From CBDIHH01 sp965279095 (GTDB lineage: Bacteria > Pseudomonadota > Alphaproteobacteria > Caulobacterales > Caulobacteraceae), in NCBI GenBank assembly GCA_965279095.1, contig CBDIHH010000005.1, forward strand, positions 496,001 through 560,000: 64,000 nucleotides of DNA, given 5' to 3'. Of the stretch, positions 27,683 to 39,359 are shown in pieces. Both the position numbers and the translations under genes were made by a program. The notes below the pieces were generated by a model. That model did no database searches. It was not told where the DNA came from and was given only the letters and a program-made list of their open reading frames with translations. Each line of letters starts with the position of its first letter. Position 1 is the first letter of the stretch.

Positions 27683-28882
27683 CTAGGAGAACAGCCCGCC
27701 CAGGAATTTGAACACGCTCAGTCGTCGCAGGTCGTTCCAGGTGGCGAACGCCATCAATCCCAGAAGCAAGGCGAGACCGAGACGAAAGCCCGCGGCTTGA
27801 ACCCTGGCCCCCACTGGCCGCCGCGCCAGCGCTTCATACGCGTAGAACAGCAGGTGTCCACCGTCTAGAACGGGGACTGGTAGCAGATTCATGAAGCCGA
27901 TGCTCACCGACATGAAGGCGGCGAGGCCCAAAAGCGCCACAAGACCGCCGAAAATCGCCGCGCCCCCGTCCGGCGCGCCCTCCGCCCCCGCCTTGGCCAC
28001 CGCCCCCGACGCATGGGCGATGCCGACCACGCCGCTGATGTTGCTGGCCGATACGTGGCCCGTCACCATCTGGCCGAGGAAGTAGACCGTGCTGTCCAGG
28101 GTGCGCCAGGTCTCCATCACCCCGCCGCCGATCGCCTCGACAGGGGTGTAGAGGCGGCGCTGAGCCGCGCCCTCGAAGCCCAGGATTCCCACGGTGACGG
28201 TCCCGCCGGGACCGGTCTGTTCCGAAGGCGTCGGGGTTGCTGTCACGGTGACAGGACGGCCGGCGCGCTCCAGTTGAAGGGTCAGAGGCCGGCCGGGGCT
28301 GAGCTGGACCATGGCCTGGATGTCGCTGAAGTCCTTCACCGCCCGGCCATTGACGCTGCGGATGATGTCGCCGCGGGTCAGGCCGGCCTGCTGCGCCGCG
28401 CTGCCGCCGATAACGGTCCCGACGACCGGCGCGCCGATCGGCTTGCCATAGGCCGCGAACAACAGGGCGAACAGCACCGAGGCCAGCACGAAGTTGGCCG
28501 CAGGCCCCGCCGCCGTCACCGCCGCCCGCTGCCACACCGGCTTGAAGTGGAAGTAGCGCCGCAGGCCCTCAGGCCCTTCGCGCGCGAGGATGCGGCTGCG
28601 CATGGCGTCCAGGTCCTCGTCGTCAGGCACGCTGGCGGCGTTCTCGTCGCCGGCAAACTTCACATAGCCGCCCAGGGGGATCCAGCCGATCCGCCACTCC
28701 ACCCCGCTGCGGTCGCGCCAGGAGACCAGGGGACGACCAAAGCCGATGGAGAAGCAGTCGATGGCCACGCCGCACAGGCGCGCCACCAGGAAATGTCCCA
28801 GCTCGTGGACCGTCACCACGAGGCCGAGGACGAACAGGAAGGAGGCCCCCGAGATGAGGAAGGACTGGGCGAGCGGGATCAT
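27683..28882 (-). CDS. rseP: Site-2 intramembrane zinc protease RseP (MmpA in Caulobacter)
   Basis: Cleaves membrane proteins within the bilayer; in Caulobacter the homologue MmpA degrades the polarity factor PodJ. 399 residues. The zinc-binding HELGH (26-30) lies in the first transmembrane helix, a PDZ domain lies at about 130-220 (GGSAAQQAGLTRGDIIRSVNG), and the second active-site motif has Asp340 in PVPVLDGGHL. It lies between dxr (20-nt gap) and bamA, an order found across proteobacteria. Confidence 0.96.
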   Translation of the reverse strand: MIPLAQSFLISGASFLFVLGLVVTVHELGHFLVARLCGVAIDCFSIGFGRPLVSWRDRSGVEWRIGWIPLGGYVKFAGDENAASVPDDEDLDAMRSRILAREGPEGLRRYFHFKPVWQRAAVTAAGPAANFVLASVLFALLFAAYGKPIGAPVVGTVIGGSAAQQAGLTRGDIIRSVNGRAVKDFSDIQAMVQLSPGRPLTLQLERAGRPVTVTATPTPSEQTGPGGTVTVGILGFEGAAQRRLYTPVEAIGGGVMETWRTLDSTVYFLGQMVTGHVSASNISGVVGIAHASGAVAKAGAEGAPDGGAAIFGGLVALLGLAAFMSVSIGFMNLLPVPVLDGGHLLFYAYEALARRPVGARVQAAGFRLGLALLLGLMAFATWNDLRRLSVFKFLGGLFS

Positions 28883-28902
28883 GAACTGACTGTTTCTCCG
28901 GC

Positions 28903-30105
28903 CTAGGGGCGGGTTCGCCGGACCAGGAGATCCTGGGCCACCCGGCGGGCGGAGGCATCGACCGCCAGGGCGGCCTCGAGCACATCGCCCCCGTCGGCGG
29001 CGGCGAGGGCGCCCGACGCAGACATGCGCTCCAGGGTGTCGGCCACCGTGGCGGCAATATCGAGAAAGCCGATGCGCCGGTCAAGGAAGGCGGCCACGGC
29101 CACCTCGTTGGCGGCGTTCATCGCCGCCGGGGTCAGCCCCCCGGCGCGCAGAGCCTCGCGGGCCAGGCCGATGGCCGGGAAGCGGGCGTGGTCGAGGGGC
29201 TCGAAGGTCAGCGACCCCAGGGCCGCCAGGTCCAGGCGCGGGGCGGGCCAGGCCATGCGGTCGGGCCAGGACAGGGCGTAGGCGATGGGCGCGCGCATGT
29301 CGGGCGGTCCCATCTGGGCCAGGGTCGAGCCGTCCTTGTATTCCACAAGGCTGTGGATGATCGACTGGGGATGCACGAGGACGTCGATCCGTTCCGGAGG
29401 CATGGAGAACAGGTAGGCCGCCTCGATCATCTCGAGGGCCTTGTTCATCATGGTCGCCGAATCGATCGAAATCTTGACGCCCATGCTCCAGTTCGGATGG
29501 GCGACGGCCTGCTCAGGGGACGCCGCGGACATCTGCTGGCTGGTCCAGGTGCGGAAGGGTCCGCCCGACGCGGTCAGCACCAGGCGCAGAACGTGCTCGG
29601 CCCAGGCCGGCTGCAGCACCTGGAAGATGGCCGAATGCTCGGAGTCCACGGGCACGATGGCGCCCCCTGCCCTGATGGCCGTGTCGATCAGGGCGCGGCC
29701 GGCGCAGACGATGCTCTCCTTGTTGGCCAGGGCCACCACCGCGCCGCTGCGGGCCGCCGCCAGGGTCGGCCTCAGCCCGGCGGTGCCGACGATGGCCGCC
29801 ATCACCCAGCCGGCGCCCATGCCCGCCGCCTCGACGATGGCCGCCGATCCCGCCGCGCAGGCGATGCCGGTGCCCTCCAGGCGGGCGCGCAGTTCATCCA
29901 GCCGCGACTCGTCCTCGATCACCGCCACCTGCGGCCGCCAGGCCCGGGCCTGCTCGGCCAGGCGCTCGACGTTGCGGCCGGCGGTCAGGGCGACCACCTC
30001 GATCTCGGCCGACCCGTGCGCCTGCGCCGCCTGGGCGAGGTCCAGGGTGGAGACGCCGACCGAGCCCGTCGATCCCAGAACCGCGATGCGCCGGTGAAGG
30101 GTCAT
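28903..30105 (-). CDS. dxr: 1-deoxy-D-xylulose 5-phosphate reductoisomerase
   Basis: Second step of the MEP isoprenoid pathway, NADPH-dependent; supplies precursors for UppS. 400 residues from the ATG at 30105, whose ATGA overlaps the cdsA stop. The NADPH-binding GSTGSVGVST is at residues 10-19, with VALANKESIVCAG, the metal-binding VDSEHSAIFQVL, TASGGPFR, and NWSMGVKISIDSATMMNKALE. A much longer in-frame reading upstream runs through cdsA and is rejected. Confidence 0.97.
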   Translation of the reverse strand: MTLHRRIAVLGSTGSVGVSTLDLAQAAQAHGSAEIEVVALTAGRNVERLAEQARAWRPQVAVIEDESRLDELRARLEGTGIACAAGSAAIVEAAGMGAGWVMAAIVGTAGLRPTLAAARSGAVVALANKESIVCAGRALIDTAIRAGGAIVPVDSEHSAIFQVLQPAWAEHVLRLVLTASGGPFRTWTSQQMSAASPEQAVAHPNWSMGVKISIDSATMMNKALEMIEAAYLFSMPPERIDVLVHPQSIIHSLVEYKDGSTLAQMGPPDMRAPIAYALSWPDRMAWPAPRLDLAALGSLTFEPLDHARFPAIGLAREALRAGGLTPAAMNAANEVAVAAFLDRRIGFLDIAATVADTLERMSASGALAAADGGDVLEAALAVDASARRVAQDLLVRRTRP

Positions 30106-30962
30106 AGGCCCAGCCTGACCAGGTCGATCAGCCGCAGGGCCGCCACGGCCAGGACGGCGAACATCAGCCCGTCCACCCGGTCGAGCAGCCCGCCGTGACC
30201 GGGAATCAGGTCGCCGCTGTCCTTGACCCCGAAGCGGCGCTTGAGGATCGATTCCAGCAGATCGCCCCCCATGGTGGCCAGGCCGCCCACCAGCCCCACG
30301 ACCGCGGCTCCTGCCGGGGACAGGCCCGTGGGCAGGGCGTAGTTGAGCGCCATGGCGGCCCCGGTCGCACCGGCCAGGCCGCCGAAGAAGCCCGACCAGG
30401 TCTTGTTCGGGGAGACCCGCGGCCAAAGCTTGGGGCCCTTCAGCAGGGAGCCGATGATGAAGGCCAGGCTGTCGGCGAACCAGGTCACGGCGAACAGCAG
30501 TAGGGTCCAGGTCGGCGGGAAGCTGGGCTCGCGCGCTCTCAGCCACATGAGCGCCAGACAGGGGATGCCGATGTAGGCGACCCCGAAGGCGGCGTCCGCC
30601 GGCCGGCCCCCGGCGCCGCGGGCGATCAGGGCCACCAGGGCCGCGGCCACCGCGCCCACGATCCAGGCGATACGGTAGTGGTTCAGATAGCCGATGACCA
30701 AGGTCACGAGGATCGCCACCGCGATCGAGGTCGCCATGCGGATCTTGGCGCCGGGGGTGCTCATCACCGCCCATTCAATGGACAGCAGGATGGCGCCGAC
30801 GGCCAGGAGCACCAGCAGGAACTGGTTGCCGGCGATCACCGCCCCCACGGCCACCGTGGCCAGGACCAGGCCCGATAGGGCGCGGATCACCAGATTGCGC
30901 CAGTCGAAGGCCTTGGCGGGCTTATCCGGCGGCAAGGGCTTGGTCCGCCTCGGAGCCGCCAT
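30102..30962 (-). CDS. cdsA: Phosphatidate cytidylyltransferase
   Basis: Makes CDP-diacylglycerol from phosphatidate and CTP, the branch point for phospholipids. 286 residues, about eight transmembrane helices. The family signature runs SPNKTWSGFFGG ... DLLESILKRRFGVKDSGDLIPGHGGLLDRVD near the C-terminus. From the ATG at 30962 it overlaps uppS by 41 nt; a downstream TTG (giving MPPDKPAKAFDW) would reduce the overlap and cannot be excluded. Confidence 0.95.
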   Translation of the reverse strand: MAAPRRTKPLPPDKPAKAFDWRNLVIRALSGLVLATVAVGAVIAGNQFLLVLLAVGAILLSIEWAVMSTPGAKIRMATSIAVAILVTLVIGYLNHYRIAWIVGAVAAALVALIARGAGGRPADAAFGVAYIGIPCLALMWLRAREPSFPPTWTLLLFAVTWFADSLAFIIGSLLKGPKLWPRVSPNKTWSGFFGGLAGATGAAMALNYALPTGLSPAGAAVVGLVGGLATMGGDLLESILKRRFGVKDSGDLIPGHGGLLDRVDGLMFAVLAVAALRLIDLVRLGL

Positions 30963-31698
30963 AGCGGCGCTCCCGCCCGTGGAATTCCTCGATCGCGGCG
31001 GCCAAGTGATCTGGGCCATAGTCGGGCCACAGCACCTCCTGGAAGACGAATTCCGAATAGGCCGCTTCCCAAAGAAGGAAGTTGGACAGCCGCTGCTCTC
31101 CGCTGGTGCGGATGATCAGGTCGGGCGGGGGCACGCCGGCCGTCGACAGGTGTCGCTCGAACACGGCGGCGTCCAGGTCGGCGGGGTCGGCGCGGCCGGC
31201 CTTGACCGCCTCGGCGAAGGACCGGGCGGCATCGATGATGTCGGCCTGGCCGCCGTAGTTGAAGGCCACCTGCAGGTGGAAGCGGTCATTGCCGGCGGTG
31301 CGCGCCTCGGCCCGCTCGATGATCTCGAGAATGTCCTCGGGCAGGCCGGCGCGCCGGCCCAGGATGCGCACGCAGACCCCCTCCCGGCTCAGGCGGTCCA
31401 GGTCGGAGCGCACGAACGTCTTCATCAGACGCATCAGTTCGGTGACCTCCCGGGCCGGCCGGGTCCAGTTCTCGGTGGAGAAGCCGAACACCGTCAGCCG
31501 GTGGATCCCCAGGTCCGGCGCGCCCTCGACCGTGCGCTTGAGGGCCTCGACCCCGGCGCGATGGCCCAGGGTCCGCGGCAGCCCGCGCTGCTTGGCCCAG
31601 CGACCGTTGCCGTCCATGATGATGGCCACATGGGCGGGCGCCCCCTCCGGCGTGCGCGGACGGGCGTCAGGCTGCGGCTTCAGGCCGGACGCCGGCAT
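30922..31698 (-). CDS. uppS: Undecaprenyl diphosphate synthase
   Basis: Condenses isopentenyl units into undecaprenyl diphosphate, the lipid carrier for peptidoglycan and polysaccharide. 258 residues, cis-prenyltransferase fold. The catalytic HVAIIMDGNGRWAKQRGLPR with its Asp, FGFSTENWTRP, and PPDLIIRTSGEQRLSNFLLWE with the later WPDYGPD are all present. It follows frr by 41 nt and overlaps cdsA. Confidence 0.97.
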   Translation of the reverse strand: MPASGLKPQPDARPRTPEGAPAHVAIIMDGNGRWAKQRGLPRTLGHRAGVEALKRTVEGAPDLGIHRLTVFGFSTENWTRPAREVTELMRLMKTFVRSDLDRLSREGVCVRILGRRAGLPEDILEIIERAEARTAGNDRFHLQVAFNYGGQADIIDAARSFAEAVKAGRADPADLDAAVFERHLSTAGVPPPDLIIRTSGEQRLSNFLLWEAAYSEFVFQEVLWPDYGPDHLAAAIEEFHGRERRYGGSEADQALAAG

Positions 31699-31739
31699 GG
31701 ATCAGGCCCTTTCGCCGGAGGAAGGCAGGGTCATGCCGG

Positions 31740-32306
31740 TCAAACCTGCATGATCTCCGCTTCCTTGGTCTTCAGGACCTCGTCTATGCGCTTGATGGCC
31801 TGGTCGGTGAAGCCCTGAACCTCGGTCTCCATCCGCTTCAAATCGTCCTCGGTGATCACCGAGTCCTTCTGCGCCTTCTTCAGATCGTCGTTGGCCTCAC
31901 GGCGCACGTTGCGCACCGAGATCTTCTGCTGCTCGGCGTATTTGCCGGCCATCTTGGCCAGGTCCTTGCGGCGCTCCTCGGTGAGGGGCGGGATCGGGAT
32001 ACGCAGGTTCTGCCCCTCGACCACGGGGTTGAAGCCCAGGCCCGAGTTGCGGATCGCCTTCTCCACCGACACCACAAGGCCGCGGTCCCAGATGCTCACG
32101 GTGAGCGAGCGGGGCTCGGGGACGCTCACCGACCCGACCTGATTGATCGGCACGGTGGCGCCGTAGGCCTCCACCATCACCTGGTCGAGCAGGCCGGCGG
32201 ACGCTCGGCCGGTGCGCAGAGAATGGAACTCTTCCTTCAGGGCGTCGACGGCCTTGTCCATGCGATCGCGGTATCGGGACAGGACAGGCTTCTCGGCGTC
32301 GGCCAT
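31740..32306 (-). CDS. frr: Ribosome recycling factor
   Basis: Splits post-termination ribosomes together with EF-G. 188 residues, the usual size: three-helix bundle with an inserted beta domain. Family motifs HSLRTGRASAGLLD, SLTVSIWDRG, IPIPPLTEERRKDLAK and the C-terminal LKKAQKDSVITEDDLKRME are all visible. It lies 25 nt after pyrH in the standard rpsB-tsf-pyrH-frr order. Confidence 0.98.
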   Translation of the reverse strand: MADAEKPVLSRYRDRMDKAVDALKEEFHSLRTGRASAGLLDQVMVEAYGATVPINQVGSVSVPEPRSLTVSIWDRGLVVSVEKAIRNSGLGFNPVVEGQNLRIPIPPLTEERRKDLAKMAGKYAEQQKISVRNVRREANDDLKKAQKDSVITEDDLKRMETEVQGFTDQAIKRIDEVLKTKEAEIMQV

Positions 32307-32331
32307 GGCTAATTCCTCTTGGTGGTGGCCG

Positions 32332-33090
32332 CTATGGCTGGGGGGTGCGGTCGTTACAGATCACGGTATGCAGGCCCTCACCCTTCAGCACCTTCAGGAA
32401 GCTGCCGCGCTCCTTGATCGAGAACACGATGATCGGGATCGCGTTGTCGCGCATGAGGGCGATCGCCGACGCGTCCATGACCTTAAGGTCCTGCGCGAGA
32501 ACCTCAAGATAGGTGAGGGTTTCGTAGCGGGTGGCGTCGGGGCTCTTCTTGGGGTCGGCCGTATAGACGCCGTCCACGCTGGTGCCCTTGAACAGGGCGT
32601 CGCAGCCCATCTCGGCGGCGCGCAGGGCGGCGGGGGTGTCGGTGGTGAAGAAGGGGGCGCCGAGGCCGGCGGCGAAGATCACCACCCTGCCCTTCTCCAG
32701 ATGGCGCAGGGCCCGGCGGCGAATGTAGGGCTCGCAGACCGCGTCCATGGGAATGGCCGACTGCACGCGAGTATCGACGCCGATCTTCTCCAGCGCCCCC
32801 TGCATGGCCAGGGCGTTCATCACCGTGGCCAGCATGCCCATGTAGTCGGCGCTGGCCCGCTCCATGCCCTTGCCGGCCAGGGAGACGCCACGGAAGATGT
32901 TGCCGCCGCCGATGACCAGGCAAACCTCGACGCCAAGGGCGACCACCTCGCGGATATCCGCCGCGACGGCGTCGATGGTCTTGGTGTCGATGCCGAAGGG
33001 CTGGTCGCCCATGAGCACCTCGCCCGACACCTTCAGCAGGACACGCTTGTAGATGGGCGCAGACTGATCGGCGGCGGACGGGTCGTTCAT
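32332..33090 (-). CDS. pyrH: Uridylate kinase (UMP kinase)
   Basis: Phosphorylates UMP to UDP; hexameric amino-acid-kinase fold, allosterically controlled by GTP and UTP in the family. 252 residues. The N-terminus YKRVLLKVSGEVLMG is the phosphate-binding region; VCLVIGGGNIFRG, RRALRHLEKGRVVIFAAGLGAPFFTTDTPAALRA and the KGTSVDGVYTADP segment are conserved. A 10-bp hairpin separates it from tsf, 93 nt upstream. Confidence 0.98.
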   Translation of the reverse strand: MNDPSAADQSAPIYKRVLLKVSGEVLMGDQPFGIDTKTIDAVAADIREVVALGVEVCLVIGGGNIFRGVSLAGKGMERASADYMGMLATVMNALAMQGALEKIGVDTRVQSAIPMDAVCEPYIRRRALRHLEKGRVVIFAAGLGAPFFTTDTPAALRAAEMGCDALFKGTSVDGVYTADPKKSPDATRYETLTYLEVLAQDLKVMDASAIALMRDNAIPIIVFSIKERGSFLKVLKGEGLHTVICNDRTPQP

Positions 33091-33133
33091 GCGGGCACCA
33101 CGGGCTTTGGAATCGACGCGCTCAACTTAGTCG

Positions 33134-33168
33134 AAGGGCGCCGTCCGCGTCTAACGGCCGGCGCCCTT
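33134..33168 (-). terminator. Perfect hairpin between tsf and pyrH
   Basis: AAGGGCGCCG (33134-33143) and CGGCGCCCTT (33159-33168) form a 10-bp stem with a 15-nt loop, 16 nt after the tsf stop on the minus strand. It is followed by CGACTAAG with no real T-run. It is probably a partial terminator or an mRNA-end stabiliser limiting readthrough from the highly expressed rpsB-tsf pair. Confidence 0.5.
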
Positions 33169-33183
33169 ACCGAAGAATACCGC

Positions 33184-34125
33184 CTAGGCCTGTTTGTCGG
33201 GGCCGGTCAGGGCGGCCACTTCGGCGGCGAAATCGTCCGTCTTCTTCTCCACGCCTTCGCCCAGGGCGAGACGGGCGAAGCCCTTCACCGTGATCGGCGA
33301 GCCCAGGGCCTTGGCCGACTCGGCCACCAGCTGCTCGACGGTCTGATCCGGGTTCATGACGAAGGGCTGCTTGAGCAGCACGACCTCTTCCAGGAACTTG
33401 CGGATGCGGCCTTCGACCATCTTCTCGACCACCTGCGGCGGCTTGCCGGATTCCAGGGCCTGCTCGGTGAAGATGGCGCGCTCTTTCTCGACGGCGGCCT
33501 GGTCCACTTCCTCGGCGGTCAGGGCCAGGGGCGGGGTGGGCGTGCCGCACACGTGCATGGCGATCTTGCGGCCCAGCTCCTGCAGGGCGACGGGGTCGCC
33601 GGCGCTCTCCAGGGCCACCAGCACGCCGATGCGGCCGAGGCCCGGGGCGGCGGCGTTGTGGACATAGCTGGCCACGGCCCCTTGCGAGACCTCGAAGGTC
33701 ATCGCGCGGCGCACCAGCATGTTCTCGCCAATAGTGGCGATCAGCGAGGTGATCATCTCGGACACGACTTCGCCGTCGGCGGTCTTGCCGGCGTTGATGG
33801 CCGCCACGTCCGATCCGGCGGTCAGGGCCACCTGCGCGACCTTGCGAGCCGCCGCCTGGAACAGCTCGTTGCGCGACACGAAGTCGGTTTCCGCGTTCAG
33901 CTCGACGACGGCGCCGCGCGTGCCCTCGACGGCCACGGCGACCAGGCCCTCAGCGGCGATGCGGTCCGACTTCTTGGCGGCCTTGGACAGGCCCTTGGTG
34001 CGCAGCCAGTCCATCGACTGTTCGACGTCGCCATTGTTTTCCTGCAAGGCCTTCTTGCAGTCCATCATGCCGGCGCCGGACTTTTCGCGCAGTTCCTTGA
34101 CCAGCGCGGCTGTGATTTCCGCCAT
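33184..34125 (-). CDS. tsf: Elongation factor Ts
   Basis: Guanine-nucleotide exchange factor for EF-Tu. 313 residues. The N-terminal UBA-like domain reads VKELREKSGAGMMDCKKAL with the invariant MMDCKKAL, followed by the core domain motif ETDFVSRNELF, which contacts EF-Tu. It lies 106 nt downstream of rpsB, with two hairpins in the gap. Confidence 0.98.
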   Translation of the reverse strand: MAEITAALVKELREKSGAGMMDCKKALQENNGDVEQSMDWLRTKGLSKAAKKSDRIAAEGLVAVAVEGTRGAVVELNAETDFVSRNELFQAAARKVAQVALTAGSDVAAINAGKTADGEVVSEMITSLIATIGENMLVRRAMTFEVSQGAVASYVHNAAAPGLGRIGVLVALESAGDPVALQELGRKIAMHVCGTPTPPLALTAEEVDQAAVEKERAIFTEQALESGKPPQVVEKMVEGRIRKFLEEVVLLKQPFVMNPDQTVEQLVAESAKALGSPITVKGFARLALGEGVEKKTDDFAAEVAALTGPDKQA

Positions 34126-34202
34126 GGCTCAATCCTCCGGTTCTATGGGTAGGCGGCCGCCCCGGTGATCCGGGACGGGCCGCGAAAACTAGGTGTGTGG
34201 TC

Positions 34203-34224
34203 GGGGCGCAGTCGCCTGCGCCCC
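34203..34224 (-). terminator. Hairpin shortly after the rpsB stop
   Basis: GGGGCGCA (34203-34210) and TGCGCCCC (34217-34224) form a perfect 8-bp stem with a 6-nt loop, 7 nt after the rpsB stop on the minus strand. No T-run follows. A second imperfect GC stem lies at about 34152-34180. Either could tune the rpsB to tsf ratio. Confidence 0.4.
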
Positions 34225-34231
34225 GGAACGC

Positions 34232-35170
34232 TTACGAAGCCGCAGGCTCCGACGCCTCGGCGGCGGCGGGCTCTTCGGCGGCCGCAGCTTCGGCCGCGGG
34301 GGCGGCCTCGGCGGCGGGAGCCTCCTCGGGAGCCGCGCCGGTCAGCTCGGCCTCGGTGACCTCCGGGCCGGCCACGGGCTCAGGCTCGGCTTCGGCGGCA
34401 GGGCCCCGGGCGGCCTTGGTGCGCAGCGCCGGCTCGACGGGGTTTTCCATCGCGCCGAGGTCCACGCCCTGGGACGCCTGGCCGGCGGCGAGGCCGTCGA
34501 GCACCGAATCGGCCACCAGGTCGCAATAGAGCTGGATGGCGCGGGCGGCGTCGTCGTTGCCGGGGATCGGGAAGGTGATGCCGTCGGGATCGGAGTTGGT
34601 GTCGAGGATCGCCACCACGGGAATGTTCAGCTTGCGCGCTTCCTGGATCGCGATCGCTTCCTTGTTGGTGTCGATCACGAACATCAGGTCGGGAATGCCG
34701 CCCATGTCCTTGATGCCGCCGAGCGACAGCTCCAGCTTATCGCGCTCGCGGTTGAGCTTCAGCAGCTCCTTCTTCTGGCGCAGGGTGGCCTCGCCGCCGT
34801 CCAGCACCGCTTCCAGTTCGCGCAAGCGCGCGATCGAGGCGGAGATGGTCCGCCAGTTGGTCAGGGTGCCGCCGAGCCAGCGGTGGTTCACATAATACTG
34901 GGCGCAGCGCTTGGCGGCGGTGGCCACCGGATCCGACGCCTGGCGCTTGGTGCCGACGAACAGCACGCGGCCGCCGGACGCGGCGACCTCACGCACGCGC
35001 ACCAGGGCCTGGTGCAGCAGCGGGATGGATTGCGACAGGTCGATGATGTGGATGTTGGCGCGGGCGCCAAAGATGTAGCGTTCCATCTTCGGGTTCCACC
35101 GGTGCGATTGGTGGCCGAAGTGGGCGCCAGCTTCCAAGAGCTGACGCATGGAGAATTCGGGAAGCGCCAT
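34232..35170 (-). CDS. rpsB: 30S ribosomal protein S2 with extended acidic tail
   Basis: Small-subunit ribosomal protein required for S1 binding. 312 residues from the ATG at 35170, chosen because MALPEFSMRQLLEAGAHFGHQ is the family N-terminus and the upstream reading is unlike S2. Conserved parts are HRWNPKMERYIFGARANIHIIDL, FVGTKRQASD, YVNHRWLGGTLTNW and PVVAILDTNSDPD. The core ends near residue 240; the last 70 or so residues are almost only Ala, Glu and Pro. Typical S2 proteins have about 240-260 residues. Confidence 0.97.
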   Translation of the reverse strand: MALPEFSMRQLLEAGAHFGHQSHRWNPKMERYIFGARANIHIIDLSQSIPLLHQALVRVREVAASGGRVLFVGTKRQASDPVATAAKRCAQYYVNHRWLGGTLTNWRTISASIARLRELEAVLDGGEATLRQKKELLKLNRERDKLELSLGGIKDMGGIPDLMFVIDTNKEAIAIQEARKLNIPVVAILDTNSDPDGITFPIPGNDDAARAIQLYCDLVADSVLDGLAAGQASQGVDLGAMENPVEPALRTKAARGPAAEAEPEPVAGPEVTEAELTGAAPEEAPAAEAAPAAEAAAAEEPAAAEASEPAAS

Positions 35171-35210
35171 ACGATTTGTTCCTTCTTCCGGTGCGCCTCC
35201 GCAGACAAAA

Positions 35211-35234
35211 CCCCCTTGATGCAATCTTTGGGGG
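35211..35234 (-). promoter_or_regulatory. Terminator-like hairpin in the rpsB leader
   Basis: In the rpsB 5' leader, CCCCC (35230-35234, read on the minus strand) pairs with GGGGG (35211-35215) across a 14-nt loop and is followed by TTTTG. A second perfect 7-bp stem, GCTCGGG/CCCGAGC (35249-35255 and 35264-35270), lies just upstream. The arrangement suggests attenuation or S2-dependent autoregulation, but no known leader family was recognised. Confidence 0.4.
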
Positions 35235-35301
35235 CCCGGAACGGAAATGCTCGGGGATGTGGTCCCGAGCCTCGCCGAACGTCTGCGTGTGAGATGGGCG
35301 C

Positions 35302-35330
35302 TACCTAGGGGCAAAGCCGCCGAAAAGCAA
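35302..35330 (-). promoter_or_regulatory. Candidate rpsB-tsf promoter
   Basis: On the minus strand, TTGCTT (35325-35330) and TAGGTA (35302-35307) are separated by exactly 17 nt. This places transcription start roughly 125 nt before the rpsB ATG, leaving room for the leader hairpins. Confidence 0.5.
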
Positions 35331-35383
35331 GCCTCCCCCGCCGGCCCGGCGGCGGCCCCGTCTTGCGGACTCTCGCCGCCCGC

Positions 35384-35737
35384 TCAGAAACTCTTGCCGT
35401 CCATCTGTTTGGGCTGCAGCGCGTGCACGTCCACGCCGTCGAAGCAGCGCACGTTCAGAGCCACCATCTCGGCGCCGTCCTTGCCGGTCCCACGAGCGAA
35501 GGACTCGATGCCGCAGGTCTTGCAGAACTGGTGGCGGATCCTGTGGGTGTTGAAGGTGAACTCAGTCTGCGCGTCCTCGCCCTTGAGCAGCTTGAACTTG
35601 TCGGCCGGCGAAAAGGTGAGGATGAACCCCGCCCGGCCGCACCGGGAACAGTTGCAGGCGATGATGGCGTCGAGGTCGGCCTCGGCCTCGTAGCGGACCG
35701 CGCCGCACTGACAGCCGCCGGCATAGGTCTGCATCAT
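35384..35737 (-). CDS. GFA/CENP-V family zinc protein
   Basis: 117-residue protein of the glutathione-dependent formaldehyde-activating (GFA) fold. Zinc-binding cysteines are visible: Cys9 and Cys11 in GGCQCGAVRYE, Cys28, Cys30 and Cys33 in ACNCSRCG, and a later FCKTCGIESF pair. Family members are variously annotated as S-(hydroxymethyl)glutathione synthase or unassigned; no formaldehyde-related neighbours support a specific role here. It lies 12 nt after dnaE, so it is probably co-transcribed. Confidence 0.88.
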   Translation of the reverse strand: MMQTYAGGCQCGAVRYEAEADLDAIIACNCSRCGRAGFILTFSPADKFKLLKGEDAQTEFTFNTHRIRHQFCKTCGIESFARGTGKDGAEMVALNVRCFDGVDVHALQPKQMDGKSF

Positions 35738-35749
35738 CGGATCGTCTCC

Positions 35750-39205
<3,456 letters not shown>

Positions 39206-39241
39206 GATGCGTCCGGACCCGCGCCTGGCGCCGCCTGCGAC

Positions 39242-39331
39242 TCAGGCGACCATGACGGCGACGGAACACATCATCCAGACGAAGCCGGCGACGGACGCAA
39301 GGGCCATGGACTCACGGGCGAGGCGGATCAT
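39242..39331 (-). CDS. sidA: 29-residue membrane micro-protein, SidA-like SOS division inhibitor candidate
   Basis: A 29-codon ORF from ATG 39331 to TGA 39244-39242. A basic start (MIRLARES) is followed by one hydrophobic helix (9-29, with GFVWMMCSVAV). A strong AAGGAG lies at 39338-39343, six nt before the start. The promoter region carries a LexA-box-like GTTG-N7-GTTC (39345-39359). Caulobacter SidA is a 29-residue SOS-induced inner-membrane protein that blocks division by binding FtsW/FtsN; length, topology and SOS linkage all match. Identity rests on these features and position beside dnaE, not on an alignment. The frame is too short for most gene finders. Confidence 0.72.
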   Translation of the reverse strand: MIRLARESMALASVAGFVWMMCSVAVMVA

Positions 39332-39344
39332 CGGAAACTCCTTC

Positions 39345-39359
39345 GTTGCCCTTTCGTTC
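39345..39359. promoter_or_regulatory. LexA-box-like operator upstream of the SidA-like ORF
   Basis: GTTGCCCTTTCGTTC fits the alphaproteobacterial SOS box GTTC-N7-GTTC with one mismatch. It lies 14-28 nt upstream of the micro-ORF start and overlaps the proposed -10 hexamer, so LexA would repress by occlusion. It also lies 65 nt upstream of the divergent phosphatase gene. Confidence 0.6.

Noticed and set aside
28903..30774. A 623-residue fusion reading of dxr with upstream sequence
   Set aside because: The first 223 residues are the shadow of cdsA in another frame; Dxr begins normally at 30105.
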